Source of the DNA: Acetatifactor sp.
Lineage (GTDB): Bacteria; Bacillota; Clostridia; Lachnospirales; Lachnospiraceae
Direction of reading: 5' to 3'
DNA length: 64,000 bases
Assembly (NCBI GenBank): GCA_024693365.1
Contig: JAILLF010000031.1
Coordinates: 1-64,000 of the forward strand
Part shown: piece after piece, positions 40,901 through 49,890 of the stretch
How the letters are laid out: each line of letters begins with the position of its first letter
How positions within the stretch are numbered: the stretch's first letter is position 1
The notes under the pieces: generated by a model
Database searches by the model: none
Seen by the model: only the letters and a program-made list of their open reading frames with translations
Told to the model about the DNA's origin: nothing
Position numbers and translations under genes: made by a program

Positions 40901-41772
40901 GCATATCGGGTACCGGCAATATGTTGATCAACGCGAATGACAGCTATACGGTTGGCATTGGATCAAAGTACGACGAGCCTTACGGGGAGATCATCATGGA
41001 ACAAACCGGAAGGATCAAGGTTATTTCCTCCGGAGACAGGATCGTTGGCGTCGGGGGAGGATATAGCAGTGCGCCGATCAGCATCCGCAGCGGTCATTTG
41101 GAGGTGGCAGGTTCCGGCATTTCCGTTCTTGGAATCGGAAGTGCATCGGGAGATGCATTCATTGAAGTGGGAAATGCGGAGATTGCGGTGAAGGAATCCG
41201 GCAATCAGGCCGTTGGCATTGGAACCGTAAAGGGCAAATTAAAGCTAGGCTGTTCGGGTTGCATCAACGTCATCTCGGACGGTGAGCGGTCGGTAGGCAT
41301 TGGCAGCATGTTTGGAACAAATTGTGCCATGCTTTTTGAAAAGGGAAAGGTTTCGGCCGTGGTGCACTGTGACACGGGTGCCACCGTCGGATCTTATTCG
41401 GGTTCCGGTACGACGGTATTTAAGGACAGCGACGTTACCGTTTACGGCGAAGGCTCCGTAGTCACGGGCGTTGGCAGTTCCATGGGGCAATGGACGACGG
41501 AGATTACGGGCGGCATTTTGGACGTAAAAGTATTGTCTGGAGTCGGACAGCCCTTCGGTAACGAAGAAGATCGCATCATCATTACGGGTGGCAACGTGAT
41601 TAATCGAAGCGATACTGAGATCACCGCCCAAAATGCTTACGGCCAAAAGCTTCATAAAGTGGTTAAGGACCAAGATCACTTTGAACAGGTTGTCTGGACG
41701 GAGCACGGCGAGTACGTCTACGTGGCAGAGCGCACGAAGGAACACGAGATCCTGTGTTTGTATCTGCCATAG
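37909..41772 (+). CDS. Giant cytosolic signalling protein: LacI-type sensor, GGDEF, EAL and C-terminal beta-repeat domain
   Basis: A 1287-residue protein; start ATG 37909 behind GGCGGAGG. Residues 1-290: LacI/GalR-type ligand domain without the DNA-binding head, ending in ESCGC. About 300-455: helical/GAF-like part. About 460-620: GGDEF fold with the active loop changed to NSESEF (538-543), so no cyclase activity is expected. About 640-890: EAL phosphodiesterase with key residues kept (EALMRT with Glu666, INTIPNHF, FEVTEQD, DDYGTG at 781, KIDR, EGVET, QGFYLGRP), probably active on c-di-GMP. About 900-1287: repeats with the motif VGIGS/VGVGG every 20-40 residues, like a parallel beta-helix (Cthe_2159-like). 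There is no signal peptide or membrane helix, so all parts should face the cytosol. Confidence 0.88.
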   Translation: MLGDKKVIGLCVTKVHDRVRGALVDEINLAAVEAGFKLVCFNSLEDFFRDDAYEKGAKTVYDRMDYDILDGVIICAEHFCNREIVDDVITRAKEKNVPAVILNGDADGCVKVLNDCEESFKELVRHILTVHHVTDPFFMAGRKDDPNSEQRLKFYKEVLAEQEIPFSESKMAYGDYWDEPAMRITEELAVSGRLPQAIICANDSMAFGVCRKLKMLGYSVPQDVIVTGFDGVPAIDYYFPKLTTCRENWQEQAKTCVEILRKLFAGESVENEYKIPYNTLISESCGCEQPKPKERDEAAAELFGLLESMEAHENYVTSETEKMMNVEDVEELLQPLSRFILQNSYLCVGSQFMRIASMGRWDEGRTVVIPCAYDVDVAIKYLNDSDMLPETREWIEDDSCYLITSVYSRDSYCGYYAVKTSYVGGINYKMNKIAHLANIISNSLINQFKQRDTLRSMESAIYRDPVTGLPNLKGATKWFQEFASREENHQKSLSVSIYALPQYALIYENYGIHVAEEIVGMIAEKLKETRGRHSFLAKNSESEFLLVQAFENQSQIKSANAKINATIQATVEAYNRANDNAYDVEIGMGCTIADPGWTGSLGAFVKYASNEMFLNRMRGNRVENVLVKDSHVDYYGVFNLLLEHNLFRYHYQPIIDAKNGEIYAYEALMRTVGGINLSPLQILDAAREYKCLDKIEHATMFNILKQYAEENEKFYGRKVFINTIPNHFLSEEECTQLRETYGSYLDHVVFEVTEQDSSTDEEVEALKRFGEGTGTVQIAIDDYGTGHSNIVNLLRYTPQIIKIDRYLISGIEDDQNKQMFVKNTIDFASMNGIKVLAEGVETAAELRTVIEFGVDLVQGFYLGRPEEMPLADLDEAMRDEIINENLSHSVYNKGTQKVYAASDGEEINLVDLALNKFTLVHVVSGKVKLQGRKDSTLNLMVRIADNADVKITISDANLAAIDEPAIQLGKGSNVELKLMGYNSINKNGIWVPTNARLRISGTGNMLINANDSYTVGIGSKYDEPYGEIIMEQTGRIKVISSGDRIVGVGGGYSSAPISIRSGHLEVAGSGISVLGIGSASGDAFIEVGNAEIAVKESGNQAVGIGTVKGKLKLGCSGCINVISDGERSVGIGSMFGTNCAMLFEKGKVSAVVHCDTGATVGSYSGSGTTVFKDSDVTVYGEGSVVTGVGSSMGQWTTEITGGILDVKVLSGVGQPFGNEEDRIIITGGNVINRSDTEITAQNAYGQKLHKVVKDQDHFEQVVWTEHGEYVYVAERTKEHEILCLYLP

Positions 41773-41808
41773 CGCGTACGAAATTTCGGCAGACTGACTT
41801 GTCACAGG

Positions 41809-41857
41809 GGCCGGTTGGGTCACGGGGACGTGACTCAACTGGCCCAATTAAATTTTT
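41809..41857 (+). terminator. Terminator of the large GGDEF/EAL gene
   Basis: A 16-bp stem (41809-41824 with 41829-41844, two wobbles) with a GGGA loop, followed by an A/T-rich run ending in TTTTT. Confidence 0.85.
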
Positions 41858-41879
41858 GAAATTGTTTAGAAAATTTTTA

Positions 41880-41908
41880 TTGCTTTATCACCATGTTTAT
41901 GTTATATA
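41880..41908 (+). promoter_or_regulatory. Probable promoter of clpB
   Basis: TTGCTT (41880-41885), 17 bases, TATATA (41903-41908). No CIRCE or CtsR repeat is seen around it. Confidence 0.5.
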
Positions 41909-41949
41909 TGTTATAGAACAAAGAAAAAAGAAGAAGGGGGTAAAACAGT

Positions 41950-44538
41950 ATGAACATTCAAAAGTTTACGCAGAAATCCCTTCAGGCAGTGGACGGATGC
42001 GAAAAGCTGGCCGTGGAATACGGCAACCAGGAGATTGAGCAGGAGCATCTTTTGCTTAGTCTTCTTCACCTGGAGGACAGCCTGATCCTGAAGCTCATTG
42101 AAAAAATGGAGATCCAAAAGGAGCATTTTGTAAATCGAGCGCAGCAGGCAGTGGAGAAGCGCGTCAAGGTACAGGGTGGAAATCCTTACGTGGGTCAGTA
42201 TCTCAATAAGGCGCTGATCACGGCGGAGGACGAGGCAAAACGCATGGGAGACGAGTATGTTTCCGTAGAGCATCTCTTCCTTGCCATGATGAAGAATCCG
42301 AACAAGGAGATCGCCGCAATCCTTAAGGAATACGGCATTACGCAGGAGAGATTCCTAAAAGCGCTCTCAACCGTGCGCGGAAACCAAAGGGTTACCAGCG
42401 ATAACCCTGAGGCAACCTATGACACGTTGGAAAAGTATGGCCAGGATCTTGTGGAGAAGGCAAAGAATCAAAAGCTGGATCCCGTGATTGGCAGGGACAA
42501 TGAGATCCGTAACGTGATCCGCATTTTGTCCAGAAAGACAAAGAACAATCCCGTACTCATCGGTGAGCCCGGCGTTGGTAAAACGGCAGTTGTCGAAGGG
42601 CTGGCGCAGAGGATTGTTCGCGGCGACGTACCGCAGGGCTTAAAGGATAAGAGGATCTTTGCACTCGACATGGGTGCGCTTGTCGCCGGCGCAAAATACC
42701 GGGGCGAGTTTGAGGAGAGACTGAAGGCCGTTCTAGAGGACGTAAAAAACAGCGACGGTCAGATCATTCTCTTTATTGATGAGCTTCATACCATTGTCGG
42801 CGCAGGTAAGACGGACGGCGCCCTGGATGCCGGCAACATGCTAAAGCCAATGCTGGCTAGGGGTGAGCTTCACTGTATTGGTGCCACGACGTTGGACGAA
42901 TACAGACAGTATATTGAGAAGGACGCTGCACTGGAGAGAAGGTTCCAGCCCGTCATGGTCGATGAACCCACGGTGGAGGATACCATATCGATCCTTAGAG
43001 GCATCAAGGAGCGTTATGAGGTTTATCACGGCGTGAAGATCATGGACAATGCGCTGGTAAGCGCGGCTACGCTTTCTCACAGATACATCACCGACAGATT
43101 CCTTCCGGACAAGGCCATTGACCTTGTGGATGAGGCGTGCGCACTGATCAAGACGGAGCTTGACAGCATGCCGGCTGAGCTGGATGAGACCTCCCGCAAG
43201 ATCATGCAGATGGAGATCGAGGAGGCAGCGCTGAAGAAAGAAGATGACCGTCTGAGCCAGGAGCGCCTGGAAGAGCTTCAAAAGGAATTGGCGGAACTCA
43301 AGTCCGACTTCGCGGAGAAAAAGGCGCAGTGGGATAATGAAAAGGCTTCCGTGGAGCGCCTCAGCAAGCTTCGTGAGGAGATTGACCAGGTGAACTCGGA
43401 GATTGAGATCGCACAGAGACAGGGCGACTTGAATAAGACGGCAGAACTGACCTACGGTAAGCTTCCGGCACTGAAAAAACAGTTGCAGCAAGAAGAGGAG
43501 AAGGTTGGTAACGGTGAGTTGTCGCTGGTGCATGAGAAGGTTTCCGAAGAAGAGATTTCGAAGATCGTCAGTCGTTGGACCGGCATTCCCGTGTCTAAAT
43601 TGACGGAGAGCGAGAGAAATAAGACTCTGCATTTGGATGAGGAATTGCATAAGAGAGTGGTTGGCCAGGATGAGGGCGTGGAGAAGGTTACGGAAGCCAT
43701 CATCCGTTCCAAGGCGGGCATCAAGGATCCCTCCAAGCCCATCGGCTCCTTCCTGTTCTTAGGACCTACCGGCGTTGGTAAAACTGAGCTTGCCAAGGCT
43801 TTGGCGGCAAGTTTGTTTGATGATGAGAGCAACATGGTAAGACTTGACATGAGTGAGTACATGGAGAAGTTCTCCGTGTCAAGACTCATCGGAGCACCTC
43901 CCGGATACGTGGGATACGAGGAGGGCGGCCAGCTCACTGAGGCGGTTCGCAGAAAGCCGTACAGCGTGGTTTTGTTCGATGAGATCGAAAAGGCGCATCC
44001 CGACGTGTTTAACGTCCTGTTGCAGGTGCTTGACGACGGGCGCATCACGGATTCCCAGGGACGCACCGTGGACTTCAAGAACACGATCCTGATCATGACC
44101 TCCAACATCGGCGCGCAGTACTTGCTGGATGGCATCAGTGAAGACGGAAGCATTCGCCCCGAAGCTGAAAAAGCAGTGATGGAGGACTTGCGGGCGCATT
44201 TTAGGCCGGAATTCCTGAACAGATTGGATGAAACGATCCTCTTTAAACCGCTGAACAGAGAGAATATTGGCGGAATTATCGATCTGCTCATGAAGGACGT
44301 AAACGCAAGGCTCCTGGAGAAAGAGGTTTCCATTGAATTAAGCGATGATGCGAAGGCACTGATTGCCAGGGATGCATATGATCCCGTTTACGGAGCAAGA
44401 CCATTAAAGCGTTATCTCCAAAAGAACGTGGAGACGCTGGCTGCAAAGATGATCCTTTCAGGTCAGGTGGGAGTGGACGATTGTATACGGATCGAGACGG
44501 ATGGCGATGCGCTTAAAGCTGTAGTAAGAAAAGGATAA
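41950..44538 (+). CDS. clpB: Disaggregating chaperone ClpB
   Basis: An 862-residue Hsp100 protein with the full ClpB plan: N domain (1-150), first AAA+ ring with Walker [10 protein letters not shown] (about 205) and Walker [10 protein letters not shown], the long coiled-coil middle domain (about 400-520) that separates ClpB from ClpA/ClpC, second AAA+ ring with GPTGVGKTE (about 605) and [11 protein letters not shown], and the C-terminal D2 small domain. It pulls proteins out of aggregates with DnaK. RBS AGAAGGGGG precedes ATG 41950. It lies between two LacI-sensor c-di-GMP genes but is transcribed separately. Confidence 0.97.
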   Translation: MNIQKFTQKSLQAVDGCEKLAVEYGNQEIEQEHLLLSLLHLEDSLILKLIEKMEIQKEHFVNRAQQAVEKRVKVQGGNPYVGQYLNKALITAEDEAKRMGDEYVSVEHLFLAMMKNPNKEIAAILKEYGITQERFLKALSTVRGNQRVTSDNPEATYDTLEKYGQDLVEKAKNQKLDPVIGRDNEIRNVIRILSRKTKNNPVLIGEPGVGKTAVVEGLAQRIVRGDVPQGLKDKRIFALDMGALVAGAKYRGEFEERLKAVLEDVKNSDGQIILFIDELHTIVGAGKTDGALDAGNMLKPMLARGELHCIGATTLDEYRQYIEKDAALERRFQPVMVDEPTVEDTISILRGIKERYEVYHGVKIMDNALVSAATLSHRYITDRFLPDKAIDLVDEACALIKTELDSMPAELDETSRKIMQMEIEEAALKKEDDRLSQERLEELQKELAELKSDFAEKKAQWDNEKASVERLSKLREEIDQVNSEIEIAQRQGDLNKTAELTYGKLPALKKQLQQEEEKVGNGELSLVHEKVSEEEISKIVSRWTGIPVSKLTESERNKTLHLDEELHKRVVGQDEGVEKVTEAIIRSKAGIKDPSKPIGSFLFLGPTGVGKTELAKALAASLFDDESNMVRLDMSEYMEKFSVSRLIGAPPGYVGYEEGGQLTEAVRRKPYSVVLFDEIEKAHPDVFNVLLQVLDDGRITDSQGRTVDFKNTILIMTSNIGAQYLLDGISEDGSIRPEAEKAVMEDLRAHFRPEFLNRLDETILFKPLNRENIGGIIDLLMKDVNARLLEKEVSIELSDDAKALIARDAYDPVYGARPLKRYLQKNVETLAAKMILSGQVGVDDCIRIETDGDALKAVVRKG

Positions 44539-44637
44539 ATTGGATTTTTTTAGAGAACCCTCTAGCATTTTTGAGTGAAAAGTTGTATCCTTAAAGGGAA
44601 CCGTTGTTAGATAAACTCAAAGACGTCTGGAGGGTTT

Positions 44638-46503
44638 ATGACAAAAAGGGTTGCTGTTTTTATCGGACAAATTAATCAAGATTATACGAATGAGATGGCC
44701 GGCGCCGTCGTAGATACTGCGAGGGAGCTTGGGTATGTTGTCGACGTTTTTTCGGAATTTGGTTCCTATGGACAAAACTATCTCCACGCGGACGGGGAGA
44801 GGAATATCATTCATCTCCCTTTTTTAGGGGATTATGACGGGGTGATCATTGGTCCGGATACCTTTGGCGTTCCCGAGATGGAAAAACAATTGGACATTCT
44901 GCTGTTGCAGAAGGCCCAAACCAAGCCCATAGTCAGTCTGCGTCAGGAGAAGGATTGCTTTTACAGTGTTCAGATCAATAATTACCTGGCGATGAGAAGG
45001 CTGACCGAGCATTTTGTAAAGGATCACGGCTATCGAAGGATTTGCTTTATGAAAGGCCGTGCTGACCTGAAGGATGCCGAAGAGCGTCTGCAGGGTTACT
45101 TGGACGTCATGAATGAATATGGTCTGGCGGTGACGGAACACATGCTGTTCCAGGGAAATTATTGGAGAGACCGCGGTGAAGAGGCAGTTGACTGGTTCTT
45201 GTCGGGACCGGAAATGCCGGAGGCGATCATTTGTGCCAATGACTTCATGGCCATTTCCGTGTTGGTGGCATTAAAGGAACGAAATCTGCGCGTGCCGGAG
45301 GACGTGGCTCTTGCGGGTTTTGACGACCTTGAGGAGGTCCGCTATTTGGAGCCGGCCATTACCAGCATACACATGCCGTGTTATGAAATCGGCAGACAGG
45401 CATTATGCCTGATCGATACGCTGAATCACGGCGGAAAGTCGAAGCAGATCATTCAGTTACCCGCAGATTTTATCCGACGTAAGAGCTGCGGATGCAAAGT
45501 GACGGAACATGGTCATTGGGCGGAGCAATTGTATTCGCAGAGAAACTATTTAAGTTCTGCGATCCTGCAAAATAGTTTTCTGAACGCGGATTACGAGAGT
45601 TGCGACACCATTGAGGAATTATTTAACGTCGCTTATCAGTATTCCGGTAATTTTGTATATGACGAAATGTTCGTGTGCCTGTGTGAGTCAACGGATGATT
45701 CGGAAGATCGTTTGCTACAGCCGCAGCAATATACGGAGTACATGGTCTTGCGGGCCATCATGAAAAAGGGAGAGGGCATTCAGGTGACGCAGGAACGATT
45801 CGCAAGGCGCGAGCTTCTTCCTGAAAAGTATCGTCAGGCATCGGAACCACTGTCTTTTTATCCGATGCATCATAAGAACAGATGTCTGGGATATCTGGCG
45901 TTGAAAACAAAGAAAACCCAGGGACTCAAGGAATTTTTTAACTGTTGGACGGCCGAGCTGTGCAGCTGCCTTGACAAAGTGCTTCTCTATGAGGAGAATA
46001 AGACGCTGCAGGAATTTCGTTTGCTTTCCACGATTGATGAGCTTACGGGATTGTATAACCGAAGGAAATTTGAGCAGGAACTCAGTAAAATGCTCGTGGC
46101 CATTAAGGCTAAAAGCACTAGTTTTTACGTATATAGTCTCGACATGGATGGCCTGAAGATGATCAATGACACTTATGGTCACATGGAAGGTGACGTGGCT
46201 CTTTGCGCGTTTGCGGCCGTAATCTCAAAAGCAGTCAACGACAGTGGCATTTGCTTCCGGGTGGGCGGGGATGAATTTATGATCCTGGCATACGCGGAGG
46301 GCGAAAATGGGGCAGGAATGATCGCAAGACGGATCGAGGAGGGCATTGAGGCATTCAATCAGAAGACGGATAAGCCGTATAAGCTTGCCGGAAGCGTCGG
46401 ATATTCCACGTACAAGAAAGGTGAGGAAATCTCCAATTGCATTCGCAGGGCTGACGTCAACATGTATGCGGACAAAATGGCGAAGAAACAGGGGAGGAAA
46501 TGA
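44638..46503 (+). CDS. LacI-type sensor fused to diguanylate cyclase
   Basis: A 621-residue protein starting at ATG 44638 behind TGGAGGG. Residues 1-285 are a LacI/GalR-type ligand domain without a DNA-binding head (VAVFIGQINQDYTNEMAGAVV ... AIICANDFMAISVLVAL ... ALAGFDDLEEVRYLEPAITSI), ending in KSCGC like the protein at 37909. A helical middle part follows (about 300-450). The C-terminal GGDEF domain (about 455-615) has an intact RVGGDEF loop (543-547) and should make c-di-GMP. No RxxD inhibitory site is present before it. With the EAL protein at 37909 it could form an opposed pair responding to small sugars (inference). Confidence 0.9.
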   Translation: MTKRVAVFIGQINQDYTNEMAGAVVDTARELGYVVDVFSEFGSYGQNYLHADGERNIIHLPFLGDYDGVIIGPDTFGVPEMEKQLDILLLQKAQTKPIVSLRQEKDCFYSVQINNYLAMRRLTEHFVKDHGYRRICFMKGRADLKDAEERLQGYLDVMNEYGLAVTEHMLFQGNYWRDRGEEAVDWFLSGPEMPEAIICANDFMAISVLVALKERNLRVPEDVALAGFDDLEEVRYLEPAITSIHMPCYEIGRQALCLIDTLNHGGKSKQIIQLPADFIRRKSCGCKVTEHGHWAEQLYSQRNYLSSAILQNSFLNADYESCDTIEELFNVAYQYSGNFVYDEMFVCLCESTDDSEDRLLQPQQYTEYMVLRAIMKKGEGIQVTQERFARRELLPEKYRQASEPLSFYPMHHKNRCLGYLALKTKKTQGLKEFFNCWTAELCSCLDKVLLYEENKTLQEFRLLSTIDELTGLYNRRKFEQELSKMLVAIKAKSTSFYVYSLDMDGLKMINDTYGHMEGDVALCAFAAVISKAVNDSGICFRVGGDEFMILAYAEGENGAGMIARRIEEGIEAFNQKTDKPYKLAGSVGYSTYKKGEEISNCIRRADVNMYADKMAKKQGRK

Positions 46504-46504
46504 C

Positions 46505-46678
46505 ATGATTCCAAAGGATCCGGTGATGCTTTTAAGCTTTATGAATTTGAAACTGAGAGACTATGGGAAAAATCTTGCGGATCTGTGCGAAGACCTTGAG
46601 GCAGAGCAGACGGAAGTGGAAAAGACGCTGGCGGCGATTGATTATCATTACGACGCAACGCGCAATCAATTTGTATAG
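46505..46678 (+). CDS. DUF4250 protein
   Basis: A 57-residue protein starting at ATG 46505 (MIPKDPVMLLSFMNLKLRDYG); GGAGGAAATGAC just before it is the ribosome site. The whole chain fits DUF4250: 'IPKDPxMLLSxxNxKLRD', 'LCEDLEAEQTEVEKTLAAIDYHYD' and 'NQFV' at the end. The middle reads like a small helix-turn-helix. Function unknown. It starts just after the stop of the GGDEF gene and is probably co-transcribed with it. Confidence 0.9.
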   Translation: MIPKDPVMLLSFMNLKLRDYGKNLADLCEDLEAEQTEVEKTLAAIDYHYDATRNQFV

Positions 46679-46744
46679 AAGGCAAGGCATATGGGCCAGG
46701 CTTCGCTTCATAGACATGGGATAAGGGAATGGATGGAGCTGCCT

Positions 46745-47515
46745 ATGAAAAAGTGTTTGCGCGGCATGGCAGTCTTGGATTTTTGCCTTGTACTAGTATT
46801 TGCAATGCTTTGGGTGAAGCGCGCGGAGACTTCCGGGATGGTCAGGGAGGCATTTCTCGAAGCATCCGGAAGTATTGTGCGGGAAGATGCGGCTAAGGGC
46901 AATAACGCAGGTAGAAACGTACGGGAAGATGCGGCTAAGAACCAATATAACGAAGACGGGCCGAAAAAAATTGCCTTGACCTTTGATGACGGGCCGCATC
47001 CGACATATACAAGTGAATTATTGGATGGACTAAAAGAACGTGGCGTACAAGCCACGTTTTTTGTTACGGGAGAACATGCGGAGCTTCATCCTGACGTGAT
47101 CAAAAGAATGCAGGAGGAAGGTCATTTGATCGGAAATCACACCTACAGTCACGTGCAGCTCCGAAGCAGTAACAAGAAGAGCTTTAAGGAAGAACTCAAA
47201 AAAACAAACGGCATTCTCTATGACATTACGGGGCAGGAAGTGCTTTACGTGAGGCCGCCATACGGCAGCTGGGACCGTACGCTGGAAAAGGAGTTAAATA
47301 TGTTTCCGGTGTTTTGGACCATTGATCCCACGGATTGGAGCTGCTTAAATGCGGAAACCGTGACGCGAAGGGTTGTTAAGAAGGCCAAGGAAAACGCAAT
47401 CATACTGCTTCATGATTATTATCCGACCAGCGTTGAGGCGGCGCTTAGGATCGTCGATGAACTGCAGGCAGAAAGTTATAAGTTTGTGACGGTTGATGAG
47501 ATTTTGACGGAATGA
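46745..47515 (+). CDS. Membrane-anchored polysaccharide deacetylase (NodB/CE4)
   Basis: A 256-residue protein. The start at 46745 (MKKCLRGMAVLDFCLVLVFAMLW) has GGAG seven bases upstream. A signal anchor is followed by a short repeat (VREDAAKGNN / VREDAAKNQY). The NodB domain has motif 1 TFDDGPH, the zinc pair NHTYSH, RPPYG, the DPTDW strand and ILLHDYYP. All catalytic residues of CE4 enzymes are present. It should remove acetyl groups from N-acetylglucosamine or N-acetylmuramic acid in the wall, which often gives lysozyme resistance; the exact substrate is inference. It lies 66 bases after the DUF4250 gene. Confidence 0.92.
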   Translation: MKKCLRGMAVLDFCLVLVFAMLWVKRAETSGMVREAFLEASGSIVREDAAKGNNAGRNVREDAAKNQYNEDGPKKIALTFDDGPHPTYTSELLDGLKERGVQATFFVTGEHAELHPDVIKRMQEEGHLIGNHTYSHVQLRSSNKKSFKEELKKTNGILYDITGQEVLYVRPPYGSWDRTLEKELNMFPVFWTIDPTDWSCLNAETVTRRVVKKAKENAIILLHDYYPTSVEAALRIVDELQAESYKFVTVDEILTE

Positions 47516-47529
47516 ACGATAGGACCTTT

Positions 47530-47555
47530 TTATCGTGCGTAAAAATGCACGATAA
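47530..47555. promoter_or_regulatory. Perfect 9-bp inverted repeat before the metallopeptidase gene
   Basis: TTATCGTGC (47530-47538) and GCACGATAA (47547-47555) with an eight-base centre. T's lie before it, not after, so it is no plus-strand terminator. A TACAAT at about 47605 could be the -10 of the next gene. It may be an operator. Confidence 0.4.
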
Positions 47556-47682
47556 CGGGAATATGACGTCAGATTCCAAATGGCGTAAATGCGGCCGCTG
47601 CGTTACAATAAAATTAGGTTTTCAAGTAGCAGCGCGTAAGCGCGCACGGGGTTATCAAAAGAAAAAGGAGGGGTATTCTTTT

Positions 47683-49839
47683 ATGGGAGACGGACGAACA
47701 CGCAGGATTTATCGTTCATTGGCGGGGGCTTTGGCGATGACGCTGGTCATTGGAACCCTTGGCTGTGGGATGCCAAGTGAAAATGAGAGTTCCATGAAGC
47801 CAGACGAATCGGTTGTTACGGAAATGGCGGCGGCGCCGGAAGATGGCGGGGAATCCTCCTCGGAGGAGAGCACGGAGGTAAGCGAGTCAACCTCTGCTGA
47901 GGAGAGTTTGGAGAGCATGTCCTCCGATGGCGGAGAGAGCACGCCGGCTGAGAGCATAAAAACGAGAAAATCGGTGAAGGAGCCGGGCGATCCTAAAGAA
48001 TACGTCTGGGATTTTGATGAGCTGGTGAATGCCCAGTGGAAGGAGCAAGAGAAGAAAGAGCATCCGAAGGGAAGCACTTTTGTGGGAAACTATTCGAAAG
48101 CGATGGAGGATTATTTTAACGACATCGTTGACAATACGAATCTTGACGAGCTTTCAAAGGAGGATGGATTATATAAGATTCTTTACGTATATCGTCAGTT
48201 AAAGGATTATAAGCATCGGGGAAATAGTACGGATGCATCCATCAAATCCAGATTGGACAAGATTGACTCCGTTCAATCGCTGGAAGAGTTGTATGAGCTC
48301 TATTCGGATGAGGAATTTTCCGGATACAATCGGCTTTTAACCACGACTGTATTCTTGACGGGGAGCGGCACGTATGCGACTTACGTGGAACCGGCAACGG
48401 TTACGTACGAAGAAACCGCGATGAATAAAATACAAGAAGTGTGTATGAAAACCTGCCTTTTGCAGATTGGATTTAGCAAAAAAAGGGCGAAGGAAATTGT
48501 GGATGGCGCCATGACGATCGAGAAAAAGATCGAAGAGTATCGTAAGCTGGAAAAATACTCGGAAGCATACGTATCCCAAAAGACATTGGAGCGAAAAGAG
48601 ATTTCGATCCCAATCGTGGACATTTTAAAGAAATTAGATGCGATCAATGCAAGCGGAGAGTACGTAGGGGATGAAGAGGCTTTTGGGTTGTATCGGGAAT
48701 TGTATCAGCCTGAGAATTTGGAGGCCCTAAAGGATCACATGATTGTCACGGCTTTGTACAGATTAGGAGCATGGGCTGATCCTGAAATCGTAAAATCAAT
48801 CGTGACAGTTATGTGGGAGGAGACGGCGAAAGACGCTTATGAGAAAAATCTAAAAGGTATGTTATTATATTGTGCTGCGGATTTGCTCGCCATGGAATAT
48901 GACCGGAGGTTTGTATCGGATAAGAACATATACGCAGAGGCCGAAGAGTTATTGGGTGAAATCAAGGTTTCCATGAGGGAAAGCTTTGACAACGTCAAAT
49001 GGGATTATCCTTATAAAGGTAAGGATTTTATGGAAAAGAAACTGGATTATATTAATGTTTTTGTGGGGCATAATGGGGATTATAATGATCTCTCCGACGT
49101 TGTGCTCACGGAAGATCCCATTGATAACATGGCAGCTTTGTTGATTAGTATGGAGAGATTTGAAAAAAAACAGATGAAAAAGACTCTGGATGACAGGACG
49201 ATGACGGGACTAAACATGTTTGAAGCCAATGCTTATTACGTCGCGAGATTAAATGCTGTCATGGTAAACAGTGCTTGGCTTAGCATGTATTCGGATTTGA
49301 AGGAAAAAGAGCTTCAAGGAGACGGCCTGCAATATGAGGAGACATTGGCATGGCTTGGAGAAATGATTGCACATGAGATTGGTCACGCATATTCACCGGA
49401 TTCTGGACACTATTATAATTATAGAGGCATTAACGGAGGGTGGATGTCAGACCGGGAAGGTGAGCAATATGATGCATTTGTAGATGGAATCATTCAGTTT
49501 TTTGACGGCATGGAAGTGGAATATGGATGCAAGCTGGATGGTGAATTAGTCAGTGACGAGACATTTGCTGATTTGATGGCCATGGGATGTTGCCTGCGGA
49601 TGCTGGAGCAGAGAGATGATCCGGATTTTGACCTGTTTTTCCGATCCTACGCAAAATTGGAGGCCTCAAATTACACGAAGAGCGTAATGCAGGAAGTCGT
49701 AAAAGATACTCATTTGCCGAACAAAGAACGGATTAATTATACTCTGGCGCAATTTGATGAGTTCTATGATACTTATGACGTAGATTCGGAGAGCCCGTAT
49801 TACGTGGCACCGGAAAACCGGTTAAAGGGATTTTGGTAA
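47683..49839 (+). CDS. Lipoprotein metallopeptidase, M13 (neprilysin)-like
   Basis: A 718-residue protein starting at 47683 behind AAGGAGGGG. The signal peptide ends in a lipobox (IGTLGC). A Ser/Glu-rich spacer (about 40-100) follows. The catalytic site is AHEIGHAYS with His564, Glu565 and His568, and the third zinc ligand is probably the Glu of SDETFADLMAM. Upstream 'FEANAYYVARLNAVMVNSAWL' matches the 'NAYY...N...P' strand of M13 peptidases. It should cleave peptides outside the cell, held by the lipid anchor. A bidirectional terminator follows. Overall similarity to M13 is weak outside these motifs. Confidence 0.82.
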   Translation: MGDGRTRRIYRSLAGALAMTLVIGTLGCGMPSENESSMKPDESVVTEMAAAPEDGGESSSEESTEVSESTSAEESLESMSSDGGESTPAESIKTRKSVKEPGDPKEYVWDFDELVNAQWKEQEKKEHPKGSTFVGNYSKAMEDYFNDIVDNTNLDELSKEDGLYKILYVYRQLKDYKHRGNSTDASIKSRLDKIDSVQSLEELYELYSDEEFSGYNRLLTTTVFLTGSGTYATYVEPATVTYEETAMNKIQEVCMKTCLLQIGFSKKRAKEIVDGAMTIEKKIEEYRKLEKYSEAYVSQKTLERKEISIPIVDILKKLDAINASGEYVGDEEAFGLYRELYQPENLEALKDHMIVTALYRLGAWADPEIVKSIVTVMWEETAKDAYEKNLKGMLLYCAADLLAMEYDRRFVSDKNIYAEAEELLGEIKVSMRESFDNVKWDYPYKGKDFMEKKLDYINVFVGHNGDYNDLSDVVLTEDPIDNMAALLISMERFEKKQMKKTLDDRTMTGLNMFEANAYYVARLNAVMVNSAWLSMYSDLKEKELQGDGLQYEETLAWLGEMIAHEIGHAYSPDSGHYYNYRGINGGWMSDREGEQYDAFVDGIIQFFDGMEVEYGCKLDGELVSDETFADLMAMGCCLRMLEQRDDPDFDLFFRSYAKLEASNYTKSVMQEVVKDTHLPNKERINYTLAQFDEFYDTYDVDSESPYYVAPENRLKGFW

Positions 49840-49849
49840 AAACAAGAAA

Positions 49850-49883
49850 CGGGTTAGGGAGACATTCCCTAACCCGCTTTTTT
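49850..49883. terminator. Bidirectional terminator between the M13-like gene and uxaC
   Basis: An 11-bp stem (CGGGTTAGGGA at 49850-49860, TCCCTAACCCG at 49866-49876) with T-runs on both strands serves two convergent genes. Confidence 0.92.
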
Positions 49884-49890
49884 ATGAACT

